From assembly GCA_035479875.1 (NCBI GenBank), contig DATIIH010000013.1, positions 1 through 64,000 on the forward strand: 64,000 nucleotides of DNA. The letters are read 5' to 3'. This document shows, in pieces, positions 8,235 to 16,312 of the stretch. The notes beneath the pieces are model-generated. The model was not told the DNA's origin and ran no database searches. It saw only the letters and a list, made by a program, of their open reading frames with translations. Both the position numbers and the translations under genes were made by a program. Positions within the stretch are counted from its first letter, which is position 1; each line of letters opens with the position of its first letter. Source of the stretch: PMNU01 sp035479875 (lineage in GTDB: Bacteria > Patescibacteriota > Saccharimonadia > Saccharimonadales > UBA4665).

Positions 8235-8548
8235 TTTAGTTTTTTAGACGACTTGTGCGGCGTCGGTGTAGACGGCCTTTGTTGGGGCTTACCGGCCGCT
8301 GCTAGAATCTCTATACCGGCCCGGTCAGTATGTCGGTCGTCATTTTGCCGGCCACGGTAGTAGTAAGTAGAGAGAGTAGCCGCGATGCCGATAATAACCC
8401 CGCCAAAGAGGAGGGTGGCAGCTTCTATCACCAGCCGACGCTGATGGGTGAGCACAGCGCCCTCGAGCACTGCCACACCTATGACTGCACAGCCCACACA
8501 AATCAGCATAGTGACATACGAGACGTAATACTTGGTGCGAAATGACAT
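8231..8548 (-). CDS. Small membrane protein, two TM segments, 105 aa
   Basis: Two hydrophobic helices (about 5-27 and 38-60) with a short loop, then a basic soluble tail ending SSKKLN. ATG 8548 is preferred over the in-frame TTG further upstream because the latter overlaps the preceding gene and lacks a ribosome site. It follows the 318-residue membrane protein by 34 bases and probably shares its transcript. Its stop codon is inside a CIRCE element. Function unknown. Confidence 0.6.
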   Translation of the reverse strand: MSFRTKYYVSYVTMLICVGCAVIGVAVLEGAVLTHQRRLVIEAATLLFGGVIIGIAATLSTYYYRGRQNDDRHTDRAGIEILAAAGKPQQRPSTPTPHKSSKKLN

Positions 8549-8582
8549 ACTTGTACTACTATGCCCCAGCGGATTACTGCAT

Positions 8583-9539
8583 TTATCCAAAGGTTGGGGG
8601 CTGCGGTGGGTGAACGTTGTGATCTACCCCTGGATGAGGCGCAGGCGTGGGCGCTCCAGGGACAGGGTTTACAGGGGTGACAGGGTTGGGGCTGAATTGC
8701 TGTGGGTGAACGGGCGTAGCGACGCCGGGCATCGGCGCATAACCAGTATGCACCGGCTGAGCGGGCAACTTTTTGGTGGCTCTATAGTTCGCTAGTGATC
8801 GGACGTACGCTATACCGCCGACAGCAACGGGACCCCAGGCAATAAAATACGTGCCGCCATTCTTGGCAAGATAAAATGATCCAAAGGTAATCGCTGCGCC
8901 CACAACAGGGGCGATTGAGGTTTTGGCGACGCTCATCCGCGCGTGGGCGTCTAGAGGATCCATCTTTTGGCGCTTAGCCCACGCGAAACTTCCAGCACAA
9001 ATTACCACCGTAACAATGAGTAGTCCTAGATATGCAACGTTCATGGTCTTTTCTTGCCGCACAATAGGCGCATTGTGCGTGTCAACGCTCGCGTTAAGCG
9101 CTGTCACGTCATTATTAAACTGGTCAATGTGGGTATTAAGCGCGGTGTTGTCGGTGTTTGCTTGCGTTATATCGTTGCGCTGCAAATCACCGTCTATGAT
9201 GCCAATGTCTGTGGAGATAGTGCTGACGTCTTGTTTGAGTGATGCAGCACTATGGCTATACGCACTGCCAAGTGACGTCACAAAGCTGTGGGCGCCAAAT
9301 GCCGCTATTTTGGCCTGTGCAGCCTGGCCGTCCGCTACAACCTCACTTATCGGAACCGAGGAATCTTCCAAAGCCCCCGTGTAAACGTTTATTGCATCTA
9401 GGGTCGAGGTAAGGGCATCGATGTCGGCATCGTTAACGTGCCCGCCTGAACTAACGGCGAATGCTGGCGCCGTAAAAAGACCGGTAATAAGGACTGCAGC
9501 CGCCAGCACTAACGTCGCAGTTTTTGCTTTGTATGTCAT
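8583..9539 (-). CDS. Exported/membrane protein with coiled-coil domain and Pro-rich tail, 318 aa
   Basis: A clear signal peptide (about 1-29, ending PAFAVSS) is followed by an extracytoplasmic region of about 135 residues with Ala/Asp/Asn/Thr-rich helices (about 30-165). Then come a TM segment (about 167-187), two further hydrophobic stretches (about 208-250) and a cytoplasmic or surface tail of about 60 residues rich in Pro, Val, His and Gly. TATATT at 9551-9546 ends 6 bases before the ATG, so the mRNA should be leaderless. No family recognised. Together with the downstream small membrane protein it may form a surface or envelope unit. Confidence 0.75.
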   Translation of the reverse strand: MTYKAKTATLVLAAAVLITGLFTAPAFAVSSGGHVNDADIDALTSTLDAINVYTGALEDSSVPISEVVADGQAAQAKIAAFGAHSFVTSLGSAYSHSAASLKQDVSTISTDIGIIDGDLQRNDITQANTDNTALNTHIDQFNNDVTALNASVDTHNAPIVRQEKTMNVAYLGLLIVTVVICAGSFAWAKRQKMDPLDAHARMSVAKTSIAPVVGAAITFGSFYLAKNGGTYFIAWGPVAVGGIAYVRSLANYRATKKLPAQPVHTGYAPMPGVATPVHPQQFSPNPVTPVNPVPGAPTPAPHPGVDHNVHPPQPPTFG

Positions 9540-9579
9540 AAACTCAATATAACAGCAGGGCTATGAACCCACAATAAGA

Positions 9580-10041
9580 ATGTCAGCAGACACGATCCTC
9601 GTGCGTACCCACCTCATGGACAGAAATATGGGACGCCGCTTGAGACAGATGGGTGATGAACCGTTTTCTGACGCGTACGGCATATTTCGCTTCCCTGGGG
9701 TGGATATGACGTTCGCGGGCGCAGAAGGGGTCGTGCCTTATGCGCGCGTTGCTGCCCTTGCTCGAGAAGAGCCGGAGGGCGACAATTCTTTTAAAATGGG
9801 TACTCCTTTTACCGTGCGTGCGCGTGAACTTGTTGATACTACGATTCTTGAGCTGCCTGTCACCTCCTGGGCGCGAGATAAGCTAGAACCCGGCAAGGTC
9901 GTTCTATCTGGCATCCTCCAAGCGGCAGGTATTATGTCGCCTGATCCTGATGACGATGGCCGTGAAGCTGTGACGACCCGCCTGGCAGTCGGCACGCTGG
10001 CACAGCAATACCAAGATCTACTGCTGGTTGAGTGGGCTTAA
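9580..10041 (+). CDS. Hypothetical soluble protein, 153 aa
   Basis: Acidic, soluble protein without signal peptide or TM segment. It contains GVDMTFAGAEGVVPYARVAAL (about 45-65) and ends TLAQQYQDLLLVEWA. I recognise no family. It is transcribed divergently from the 318-residue membrane protein and converges on the next gene so tightly that the two stop codons share the TTAA at 10038-10041. No Shine-Dalgarno sequence is visible. Confidence 0.6.
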   Translation: MSADTILVRTHLMDRNMGRRLRQMGDEPFSDAYGIFRFPGVDMTFAGAEGVVPYARVAALAREEPEGDNSFKMGTPFTVRARELVDTTILELPVTSWARDKLEPGKVVLSGILQAAGIMSPDPDDDGREAVTTRLAVGTLAQQYQDLLLVEWA

Positions 10042-10490
10042 GCGGGCATGTCGGGCGTGCACTCACCCTCGTACTGCCGCCTGATGCAACCGGCCAGAGC
10101 GGTCACAACATCTCCCAACGGTGTGCCAGGGCCCGGCAAAGCGTTAGGCGGTCCCACAGGTTGATCCACGTGCATGGTAGTCATGGCGGTGTCCATAAGG
10201 TGCCGCGCGAAGTCGTCAGCGGGATCTGCGAGCACGACTTCTATATATTCAGGCGTGTAGCTGGAGGCATCGGGGTCTGTGCCCATTACTCCAACGTCTG
10301 TCCGGTGATCGGCGGCGGCTTCAGGGACTACCCGGTCACGCAGCGTGTGGATTCCCTCGCCCACGTATAAGGGAAGCTCGCCGTCCGTAACTTCCTGAAC
10401 AACTTCATTCCTAAGCAAACGTAATGGGCAGTTTACGTCGCACGTTGCCTCTTCAATAGCAGTGCAATAGGTTTCTGGTCTATCTGTCAT
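10038..10490 (-). CDS. Hypothetical Cys-containing soluble protein, 150 aa
   Basis: Acidic protein with cysteines near the N-terminus (positions 9, 17, 21) and C-terminus (about 136, 145). It could form disulfides or bind metal, but no known motif fits. TATAGT at 10504-10499 ends 8 bases before the ATG, so the gene has its own promoter and a leaderless mRNA. It shares stop-codon bases with the convergent neighbour. Confidence 0.6.
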   Translation of the reverse strand: MTDRPETYCTAIEEATCDVNCPLRLLRNEVVQEVTDGELPLYVGEGIHTLRDRVVPEAAADHRTDVGVMGTDPDASSYTPEYIEVVLADPADDFARHLMDTAMTTMHVDQPVGPPNALPGPGTPLGDVVTALAGCIRRQYEGECTPDMPA

Positions 10491-10559
10491 AATGGCCTAC
10501 TATACCATCTTTCGAGACTAGGTAACTAGCGCGGTGGCACTCACCAAGAGGAACGATTG

Positions 10560-11051
10560 CTAGGCCATGCGTACGCGCACCATGGCGTGGCGTAACACTT
10601 CATCGCCCATGACGTAACCGGGCTGGAGCTCGTCGCTCACTACCTCTTGCTCTCCGTCGCCTTCTTCCATGCTGACGGCTTCGTGGAGGTGTGGGTTAAA
10701 TGGCTCGCCAACGGTTTTGATCTTTTGGACGCCGAGGCTTTGCAGCGTTGTTTCGAACTGCTTAACAATGGCCTGGATGCCTTTGATGTAGTCGTTGTCG
10801 GCAAGCTCGGCTGGTACATGTTTGAGGGCACGCTCAAAGTTATCGATGACTGGCAGCAGATCACGTATCACACTAGCTTTAGCAGTAGTGCGCAGCGCCG
10901 CCAGCTGCTCGTCGTGGCGGCGGCGGACGTTGGTGACGTCGGCGCGTTCGCGTTGCAAGGCGGCGGTTAGCTCGCCGATTTGCTGCTCAAGCTCGAGCAG
11001 CGTGTCTTCCATGGGCTCATCGGTGGGTTGTTGGGCTGACTTCTTGGCCAT
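10560..11051 (-). CDS. grpE: GrpE nucleotide-exchange factor for DnaK
   Basis: GrpE releases ADP from DnaK. An N-terminal coiled coil (about 15-60, ELEQQIGELTAALQRERADV) leads into the GrpE core (DLLPVIDNFERALKHVP, about 75-91). The conserved C-terminal beta domain contains GVQKIKTVGEPFNPHLHEAV and ends PGYVMGDEVLRHAMVRVRMA. Length 163 aa is normal. The hrcA stop and the grpE start overlap by one base (TAATG), so the two are co-translated under the CIRCE-controlled hrcA promoter. Confidence 0.97.
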   Translation of the reverse strand: MAKKSAQQPTDEPMEDTLLELEQQIGELTAALQRERADVTNVRRRHDEQLAALRTTAKASVIRDLLPVIDNFERALKHVPAELADNDYIKGIQAIVKQFETTLQSLGVQKIKTVGEPFNPHLHEAVSMEEGDGEQEVVSDELQPGYVMGDEVLRHAMVRVRMA

Positions 11052-11752
11052 TACAATACCTCTTCTAGTGTTTGACCGGCGCGGCGCACCAGGTTAGTAA
11101 CATCACGATAATTTTGGCGGGTAGGGCCGAGTACGCCGATATAGCTTTTATCGGAGTAGGGACTGACAAAACGGCTGATAATCAGGCTGCAGCCAGCGTT
11201 ACCGCCGATGGGATTCTCGCGGCCGATGTATACGCTTAAAGGTTGGTTGGGCGCGGCTTCGCGCAGCCATGGCTCCAAGTTATCTAACAACTGGGCCACT
11301 TGCTGTACCTGCCCAGCTTGCATAAACTCTGGCTGGCCAAATAGATTGGATAAGCCGCTCATGTAGAGTTGGTTGCCAATAGTAGCCAGGCCTAGGTTAT
11401 GCGTTAGTTCTACAAGCGTGTCCACGGCGTTGCGGATGGTGCGCTCCGGCATACCGGCGTCCTGGACGCGGGCACTGAGCGCGCGCTCGGCGCGGGCGGC
11501 TATGGGCAGGGCCTGCTTTTCTTCGGCCAGACTGTTAACGTAAAAACGGTAGCCTCTGTCGGTGGGCACGCGGCCAGCACTGGTGTGTGGTTGAGCGATG
11601 TAGCCTAAGCGCTCTAGCTCGGCCATTTCGGCGCGAATGGTGGCGCTGCTCACGTTAAACACTTTGGCTAGCAAGCTAGAACCGACAGGGCTAGCCACCT
11701 CGGCGTACTGCTCTACAATTGAGCGCAAAATCTGAGCTTGGCGGTCGGTCAT
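11051..11752 (-). CDS. hrcA: HrcA heat-shock repressor, short form
   Basis: HrcA binds CIRCE to repress chaperone genes. The N-terminal winged helix (TDRQAQILRSIVEQYAEV, SSATIRAEMAELERLGYI) and the next motif PHTSAGRVPTDRGYRFYV are clear. The C-terminal effector part (about 80-233) is recognisable by ENPIGGNAGCSLIISRF and GVLGPTRQNY. At 233 aa it is about 100 shorter than typical HrcA, with the middle domain reduced. I chose ATG 11752 because an in-frame GTG at 11779 lies upstream of the -10 box and cannot be transcribed from this promoter. The mRNA is then leaderless. Confidence 0.93.
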   Translation of the reverse strand: MTDRQAQILRSIVEQYAEVASPVGSSLLAKVFNVSSATIRAEMAELERLGYIAQPHTSAGRVPTDRGYRFYVNSLAEEKQALPIAARAERALSARVQDAGMPERTIRNAVDTLVELTHNLGLATIGNQLYMSGLSNLFGQPEFMQAGQVQQVAQLLDNLEPWLREAAPNQPLSVYIGRENPIGGNAGCSLIISRFVSPYSDKSYIGVLGPTRQNYRDVTNLVRRAGQTLEEVL

Positions 11753-11761
11753 GATGTTCAC

Positions 11762-11799
11762 ATCATAAGATGTTGGCACTCAAACGTCAAGAGTGCTAG
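11762..11799 (-). promoter_or_regulatory. CIRCE operator overlapping the hrcA-grpE promoter
   Basis: CIRCE: TTGGCACTC (11773-11781), 9 bases, GAGTGCTAG (11791-11799), two changes from consensus. The promoter reads TTGACG (11790-11785), 17 bases, TATGAT (11767-11762) on the minus strand. The -35 is again inside the CIRCE spacer. The -10 ends 9 bases before ATG 11752. Confidence 0.92.
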
Positions 11800-11805
11800 C
11801 GGACA

Positions 11806-12378
11806 CTACTGTGTCAGCCATTCCTGGTAGCCCTTAAGCACGAGCTCAACAGCTTGCTCAAAATTGTTGGCATGAGTGTCAATAACTAGGTCGTAGTTAC
11901 TCATATCCTGCGCGTTGATGCCGTATTGTTTGAGGTAACGGCGCTTTTCGCTGTCGAGCCGTTTTTGCAACACCTGCGCATATTCATCGGGGTCGCGGTG
12001 AATATGCTCATTAGCTAGACGCTCGTCATCCATATCGTTCAAGATTCGCTCGGCGGCGGTGTGGAGGTCAAGACTCAAGAACACCTTAAACGAATCCGGT
12101 ATCCAGTGCCAAGCTGTGCGCGAGTCAATCACCATATTGTCTTTGGTGGTGCCGATTTCGCGTAGCCGCCCGTCAACGATGCGGTCGACCTCGGGGTCGT
12201 GCTGCTTTTCGGCATTCAGATTGGTTTGGAGGACTTCCGTGCCGCGCTGCTTGCCGAGCTCGCGGAAAAGGTCGCCGGACGAGAAGTGTTCATATCCAAG
12301 GCGTGCAGCTACCTCTTTGGCCGTCGAAGACTTTCCGCTTCCCGGACGACCAGCGATGGTAATAATCCGCTGTTTCAT
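11806..12378 (-). CDS. Cytidylate-kinase-like P-loop nucleotide kinase
   Basis: P-loop GRPGSGKSSTAKEVA at residues 9-23, SSGDLFRELGKQRG at about 33-46 and DSRTAWHWIPDSFKVFLSL at about 85-103 match archaeal-type/cytidylate kinase 2 family enzymes (about 180-200 aa). These phosphorylate CMP/dCMP with ATP in the cytoplasm. TATAGT at 12390-12385 ends 6 bases before the ATG, so a leaderless mRNA is predicted. The gene lies directly upstream of hrcA, with the hrcA promoter in the 53-base gap. A role as a general nucleoside monophosphate kinase cannot be excluded. Confidence 0.8.
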   Translation of the reverse strand: MKQRIITIAGRPGSGKSSTAKEVAARLGYEHFSSGDLFRELGKQRGTEVLQTNLNAEKQHDPEVDRIVDGRLREIGTTKDNMVIDSRTAWHWIPDSFKVFLSLDLHTAAERILNDMDDERLANEHIHRDPDEYAQVLQKRLDSEKRRYLKQYGINAQDMSNYDLVIDTHANNFEQAVELVLKGYQEWLTQ

Positions 12379-12483
12379 CTGGCTACTATACAGAACTTTT
12401 TCTCATATTTCTAGGGGTACAGTACTAATTCGGAACATTTCTTGCATTTTTGGCCAATTTTGGACGCTATAAGTGCTGATTTG

Positions 12484-14262
12484 CTAGTCGCGCTTGAGCA
12501 TCACCGTAAAGGCTTCAGCTGGGATTTCTACCTTGCCAAAGCGCTTCATACGCTTTTTGCCTTTGGCTTGCTTGGCAAGCACCTTCTTTTTGCGAGAGAC
12601 GTCGCCACCGTACAGGCCGGTAGTCACATCTTTGCGGTAGGCGCTGACGTCTTCGCGGGCGATAAACCGACCGCCGATGGCCGCTTGCAGGCTCACGGCA
12701 AATTGCTGGCGCGGAATGACTTCTTTGAGTTTTTCGACTACTTCCCGGCCCAAGCGCTCGGATTCGCTGCGGTGCACCATAATACTTAACGAGTCAATCT
12801 TCTCGCCGCCCACGTAAAAGTCGAGCTTTACCAAATCTTCGGCGCGGTAATCATCCAACTCGTAGTTAAATGAGCCATAGCCGCTGGTGAGACTTTTGAG
12901 TTGGTCGTAAAAATCGGTAAGTAGGTTGGCTAATGGCGCCTCAAAACTTACCAACGCACGCTCGTCGATGTAGCTGAGGTTTTTGTGGAGACCGCGCTTG
13001 CTGTTAATGAGCTGAATGAGCGGGCCGACGTACGTTTTTGGCGACACGATTTCGCCCTTGATCCAAGGCTCGCGGATCTCTTGGATTTGCGCGGGGTCGG
13101 GCAGGTCGGCGGCGCTTTTGATGTCGACTTCTGAGCCGTTGGTGAGCGTCACTTGGTAGTCAGTGCTGGGGTTGGTGACGACGAGGTCGAGGTTGTATTC
13201 GCGCTCTAATCGCTCGCGCACAATGTCCATATGGAGCAGGCCCAAAAAGCCTACGCGCACGCCAAAACCCAAAACGGGTGAGTTCTCGAGCTCATACTGC
13301 AGAGCAGAGTCGCTGAGCGTTAACTTTTCGATGGCGTCTTTGAGCTCTTGGTAATGCTCGTTGCTCTCTGGGAAAAAGCCGGCGTACACAAACGGTTTGA
13401 CGTCTTTGTAACCGGGCAGGGCGTGTTCGGCTGGTTGTTTTACCAGCGTAACGGTGTCGCCCACGCGCGCTTCGCGGGTGCTCTTGAGGTTGGTGACGAT
13501 GTAGCCGATCTCGCCTGTTTCGATCGCTGGCAGGGTGAGCATATCGGGCTTGAGGGCGCCGACTTCGAGCGCCAAGCCGCCGCTGCCGGTAGCCATCATG
13601 CGAATGGCGTCATTCTTGCCAATGCGGCCATCTACGGCGCGGACGTACAAAATAACGCCGCGGTAATCATCGTAGTAGCTATCAAAAATCAGGGCGCGGG
13701 TAGGCGCATCGGTCTCCCCGGAAGGCGCGGGGACGTCACGAATAATGCGGTCGAGAACAGCATCGACGCCCTGCCCGGTTTTGGCCGAAATCTGCAAGAT
13801 GTCTTCAAACTTGCAACCCAATAAACTAACTATCTCGGCGCCCACGCGCTCGACGTCGGCAGCAGGCAAGTCAATCTTATTAAGCACCGGGATAAGGGTG
13901 AGGTCGGCAGCCAACGCCAAGTACACGTTGGCCAGCGTTTGAGCCTGCATACCTTGGGTGGCATCGACCACCAAAATAGCGCCTTCGCAGGCGGCCAGGC
14001 TGCGCGAGACTTCATAGCTAAAGTCGACGTGGCCAGGCGTGTCGATGAGGTTGAGTTGGTGACCTTTGTATTCCATACGCGCCGGCTGCAACTTAATGGT
14101 AATGCCACGCTCGCGCTCTAAGTCCATGCGGTCGAGCATCTGCTCCTTCATGAGCCGCTTTTCTATAGTTCCCGTAAGTTCCAACAAACGGTCGGCCAAC
14201 GTGCTCTTGCCGTGATCGATATGGGCGATGATGCAAAAATTGCGGATATGGTCTTGGGTCAT
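12484..14262 (-). CDS. lepA: LepA / elongation factor 4 GTPase
   Basis: Ribosome-associated translational GTPase that can back-translocate or assist ribosome function under stress. G1 AHIDHGKSTLADRL (13-26), G3 DTPGHVDF near 75 and G4 NKIDLP near 130 are present. The LepA-specific C-terminal domain ends in the Lys/Arg-rich KKKVLAKQAKGKKRMKRFG segment and EAFTVMLK. Length 592 aa is typical. TATAAT at 14276-14271 ends 8 bases before the ATG, with no Shine-Dalgarno sequence: leaderless mRNA. Confidence 0.98.
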   Translation of the reverse strand: MTQDHIRNFCIIAHIDHGKSTLADRLLELTGTIEKRLMKEQMLDRMDLERERGITIKLQPARMEYKGHQLNLIDTPGHVDFSYEVSRSLAACEGAILVVDATQGMQAQTLANVYLALAADLTLIPVLNKIDLPAADVERVGAEIVSLLGCKFEDILQISAKTGQGVDAVLDRIIRDVPAPSGETDAPTRALIFDSYYDDYRGVILYVRAVDGRIGKNDAIRMMATGSGGLALEVGALKPDMLTLPAIETGEIGYIVTNLKSTREARVGDTVTLVKQPAEHALPGYKDVKPFVYAGFFPESNEHYQELKDAIEKLTLSDSALQYELENSPVLGFGVRVGFLGLLHMDIVRERLEREYNLDLVVTNPSTDYQVTLTNGSEVDIKSAADLPDPAQIQEIREPWIKGEIVSPKTYVGPLIQLINSKRGLHKNLSYIDERALVSFEAPLANLLTDFYDQLKSLTSGYGSFNYELDDYRAEDLVKLDFYVGGEKIDSLSIMVHRSESERLGREVVEKLKEVIPRQQFAVSLQAAIGGRFIAREDVSAYRKDVTTGLYGGDVSRKKKVLAKQAKGKKRMKRFGKVEIPAEAFTVMLKRD

Positions 14263-14318
14263 GCGCCCCTATTATAACAGAGGTAGCTGCAGGTGCCTAA
14301 CAGAGACCAGGGGGCTTG

Positions 14319-16253
14319 CTAGTAGAGTGCCAGCCAATACGCGTCACTCGACGACGAAAGACTTCCTAGTGTAACCGATCCGGGCAGTGCTGTTTGGCCA
14401 GTGGCGCCGGTATTAAAACGGAATGGTGCCGACGCCGTACCAAGGTTATATGCGGTCGACGACCCCAGCCCGGCACGAGACAAAGACGTTGCTGGCGCGC
14501 CAGTTTGGACAAAACCTATGTAATAGGTACCGGCGGCGGCTGAATAGGTGCCAGTAAAAGCCAGTTGTTTGGTACCGGTGCTGCCAAAACTGGCTGACAC
14601 ATCAGCTGTGACCGCTACTTGCGCGCCGGTGTTGTCATACAGTCCAAAAAACGTGTTAGAAGCGCCGGTGGGTATGCCGGTGACTTGTATGGCCACCCCG
14701 GTAATCGTGCCAGCAGACGGCACAACCACACGGCTGTACTGAATGCGCTGGCTAGTAAGTGCTGTGCCGCCGGAACCCATAGAAGTGGGGTCATACGTCC
14801 AGCCGTGCAACCCTTGGTCGGTTGGTGCTGGGATGCCATTTGTGCTACCGCCCCCGCCGGCGTTACCCGTGGTAATCTCATGCCAAGCATAGGTGTTACT
14901 GGCGTCCTTGGTACATACGTAAATACCGTCGGCGATACCAGCGCCGCCGTCGACGCGATAAATGGCGTGTCGGTAAGAGGCGCTTGCCCCTGGCAATACG
15001 GCAATCGGCGGGAAGAAACCGTCACGAGCAATTTGGGTAACTGATCCAGCGCTAGTGCCGGTAGCCCAAATGCCTGGCTGGTCGGATCCGCCAAGGATCA
15101 CGTGTCCCCAGGTGTTGTTCTCCCATAACACGTAGGTATTACAGTTTTCGAGACGCGGATTAATAAACGACAAGCCTTGACGGCTAGTGCTAATGCGAAT
15201 GCCCGTGTCAAAGCCTTCTACCGATGCGTTAATAAGAGTGGAGGTACTCGGCTTGGTGTCGAACCAAATACCGATGGAGCCCACGGTTATGGGACCGTTA
15301 CCGTAGCCATACACAAAGTTATAGATCGTATCGGTAACCCAGCGGTAGATGTGCATACCAATGTACACGTTGGACGAAGTAAAATTGGATACGTACCCAT
15401 TGCCCGCAAAGGTGCCCGCCCCCAGCGCAACTTCGTCTCCACCGTCAATCAGTAAGCTATTGTAGATGACCGAACAATGGACGTCCTGAACGTTAAAGAA
15501 CAGACAGTTAAGAATGTATATGCCGATTTGCTGACCCCACGGCCCAGAGCCGTTGCCGCTTGACTGGCCTTGCAAGCTAAAGTCGCCAACCCTACCCATA
15601 TAGTTTGGCGGGTTAGGGCCGCCGGAATTACTGCCAATAAAGAAACAGTGCGTGCCGACACCGCGGTGGCTGATCGTAGTAACACCCTTGCCTGCGCCCT
15701 TAACTGAGACGTTGAGCGGTATGGCGTGCTGCCCGGTGGTTTTCCAGGTGCCGGGCGGGAAGAATACGACACCGCCGCTTACGGCTGCTGCGGTAATAGC
15801 ATTGTCGATGGAGGTTTTGTTGTCAGTTGAACCAGTAGTGGCGCCATAGTCAACGATGTTGAAGAGCAAATCGCCTTTATGTACAGCATTACTGTCAGTA
15901 CTTCCGCTGGCGGTGGCCCATTTGACCCCCAAGGCCTGTGTGGAGTCGACTGTCAGCATCTGTCCGTCGCTACCCACGCCAAGAGCGCCAAACACACCGG
16001 CGCCGCTGGCCGCCAGCATCGCACCTTTGCCAGTGGCTAGGGAAGTTTGGACCGAGCTGTCGGCCTTACCAAGTGAGGTTTGGACACCTGCGGTCAAATC
16101 GGTGAGCGGTATGCCGCCGCCCGGCTTAACGTAAAACGTTCCGTCGGTGCGAATTTTGAGCGTGCCGTCGCTATTATGCTCAACCGTTAAAAAGTCGTTG
16201 AGCAAACCGCCCCAAGTGTTATCGTCGCTGCCAACAACCGGCAATCTTGTCAT
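14319..16253 (-). CDS. Phage-tail-like protein with pectate-lyase-type beta-helix, 644 aa
   Basis: The N-terminus RLPVVGSDDNTWGGLLNDFL followed by VEHNSDGTLK resembles tail-fibre attachment segments. Residues about 60-140 are low-complexity Ala/Gly/Ser. Residues about 145-430 look like a pectate-lyase superfamily right-handed beta-helix (DYGATTGSTDNKTSIDNAIT, GGVVFFPPGTWKTTGQH, GAGKGVTTISHRG). The last 140 residues are a Ser/Thr/Gly-rich beta domain. There is no signal peptide. It is a single gene between lepA and murJ with its own promoter and a GAGG ribosome site before ATG 16253. Role inferred as surface adhesion or glycan binding or cleavage; no other phage gene is adjacent. Confidence 0.75.
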   Translation of the reverse strand: MTRLPVVGSDDNTWGGLLNDFLTVEHNSDGTLKIRTDGTFYVKPGGGIPLTDLTAGVQTSLGKADSSVQTSLATGKGAMLAASGAGVFGALGVGSDGQMLTVDSTQALGVKWATASGSTDSNAVHKGDLLFNIVDYGATTGSTDNKTSIDNAITAAAVSGGVVFFPPGTWKTTGQHAIPLNVSVKGAGKGVTTISHRGVGTHCFFIGSNSGGPNPPNYMGRVGDFSLQGQSSGNGSGPWGQQIGIYILNCLFFNVQDVHCSVIYNSLLIDGGDEVALGAGTFAGNGYVSNFTSSNVYIGMHIYRWVTDTIYNFVYGYGNGPITVGSIGIWFDTKPSTSTLINASVEGFDTGIRISTSRQGLSFINPRLENCNTYVLWENNTWGHVILGGSDQPGIWATGTSAGSVTQIARDGFFPPIAVLPGASASYRHAIYRVDGGAGIADGIYVCTKDASNTYAWHEITTGNAGGGGSTNGIPAPTDQGLHGWTYDPTSMGSGGTALTSQRIQYSRVVVPSAGTITGVAIQVTGIPTGASNTFFGLYDNTGAQVAVTADVSASFGSTGTKQLAFTGTYSAAAGTYYIGFVQTGAPATSLSRAGLGSSTAYNLGTASAPFRFNTGATGQTALPGSVTLGSLSSSSDAYWLALY

Positions 16254-16283
16254 CAAATTCCTCGCACTATTCTGTTAACGTTT

Positions 16284-16312
16284 ATTGTAGCAGGCAAACC
16301 TTAGCCTGTGAA
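16284..16312 (-). promoter_or_regulatory. Promoter of the tail-like protein gene
   Basis: TTCACA (16312-16307), 17 bases, TACAAT (16289-16284) on the minus strand, about 30 bases before the start codon, so this gene has a normal leader with a ribosome-binding site. Confidence 0.65.

Noticed and set aside
11753..11779. Longer hrcA start at GTG 11779
   Set aside because: It lies upstream of the -10 box at 11767-11762 and inside CIRCE, so it would not be in the transcript.
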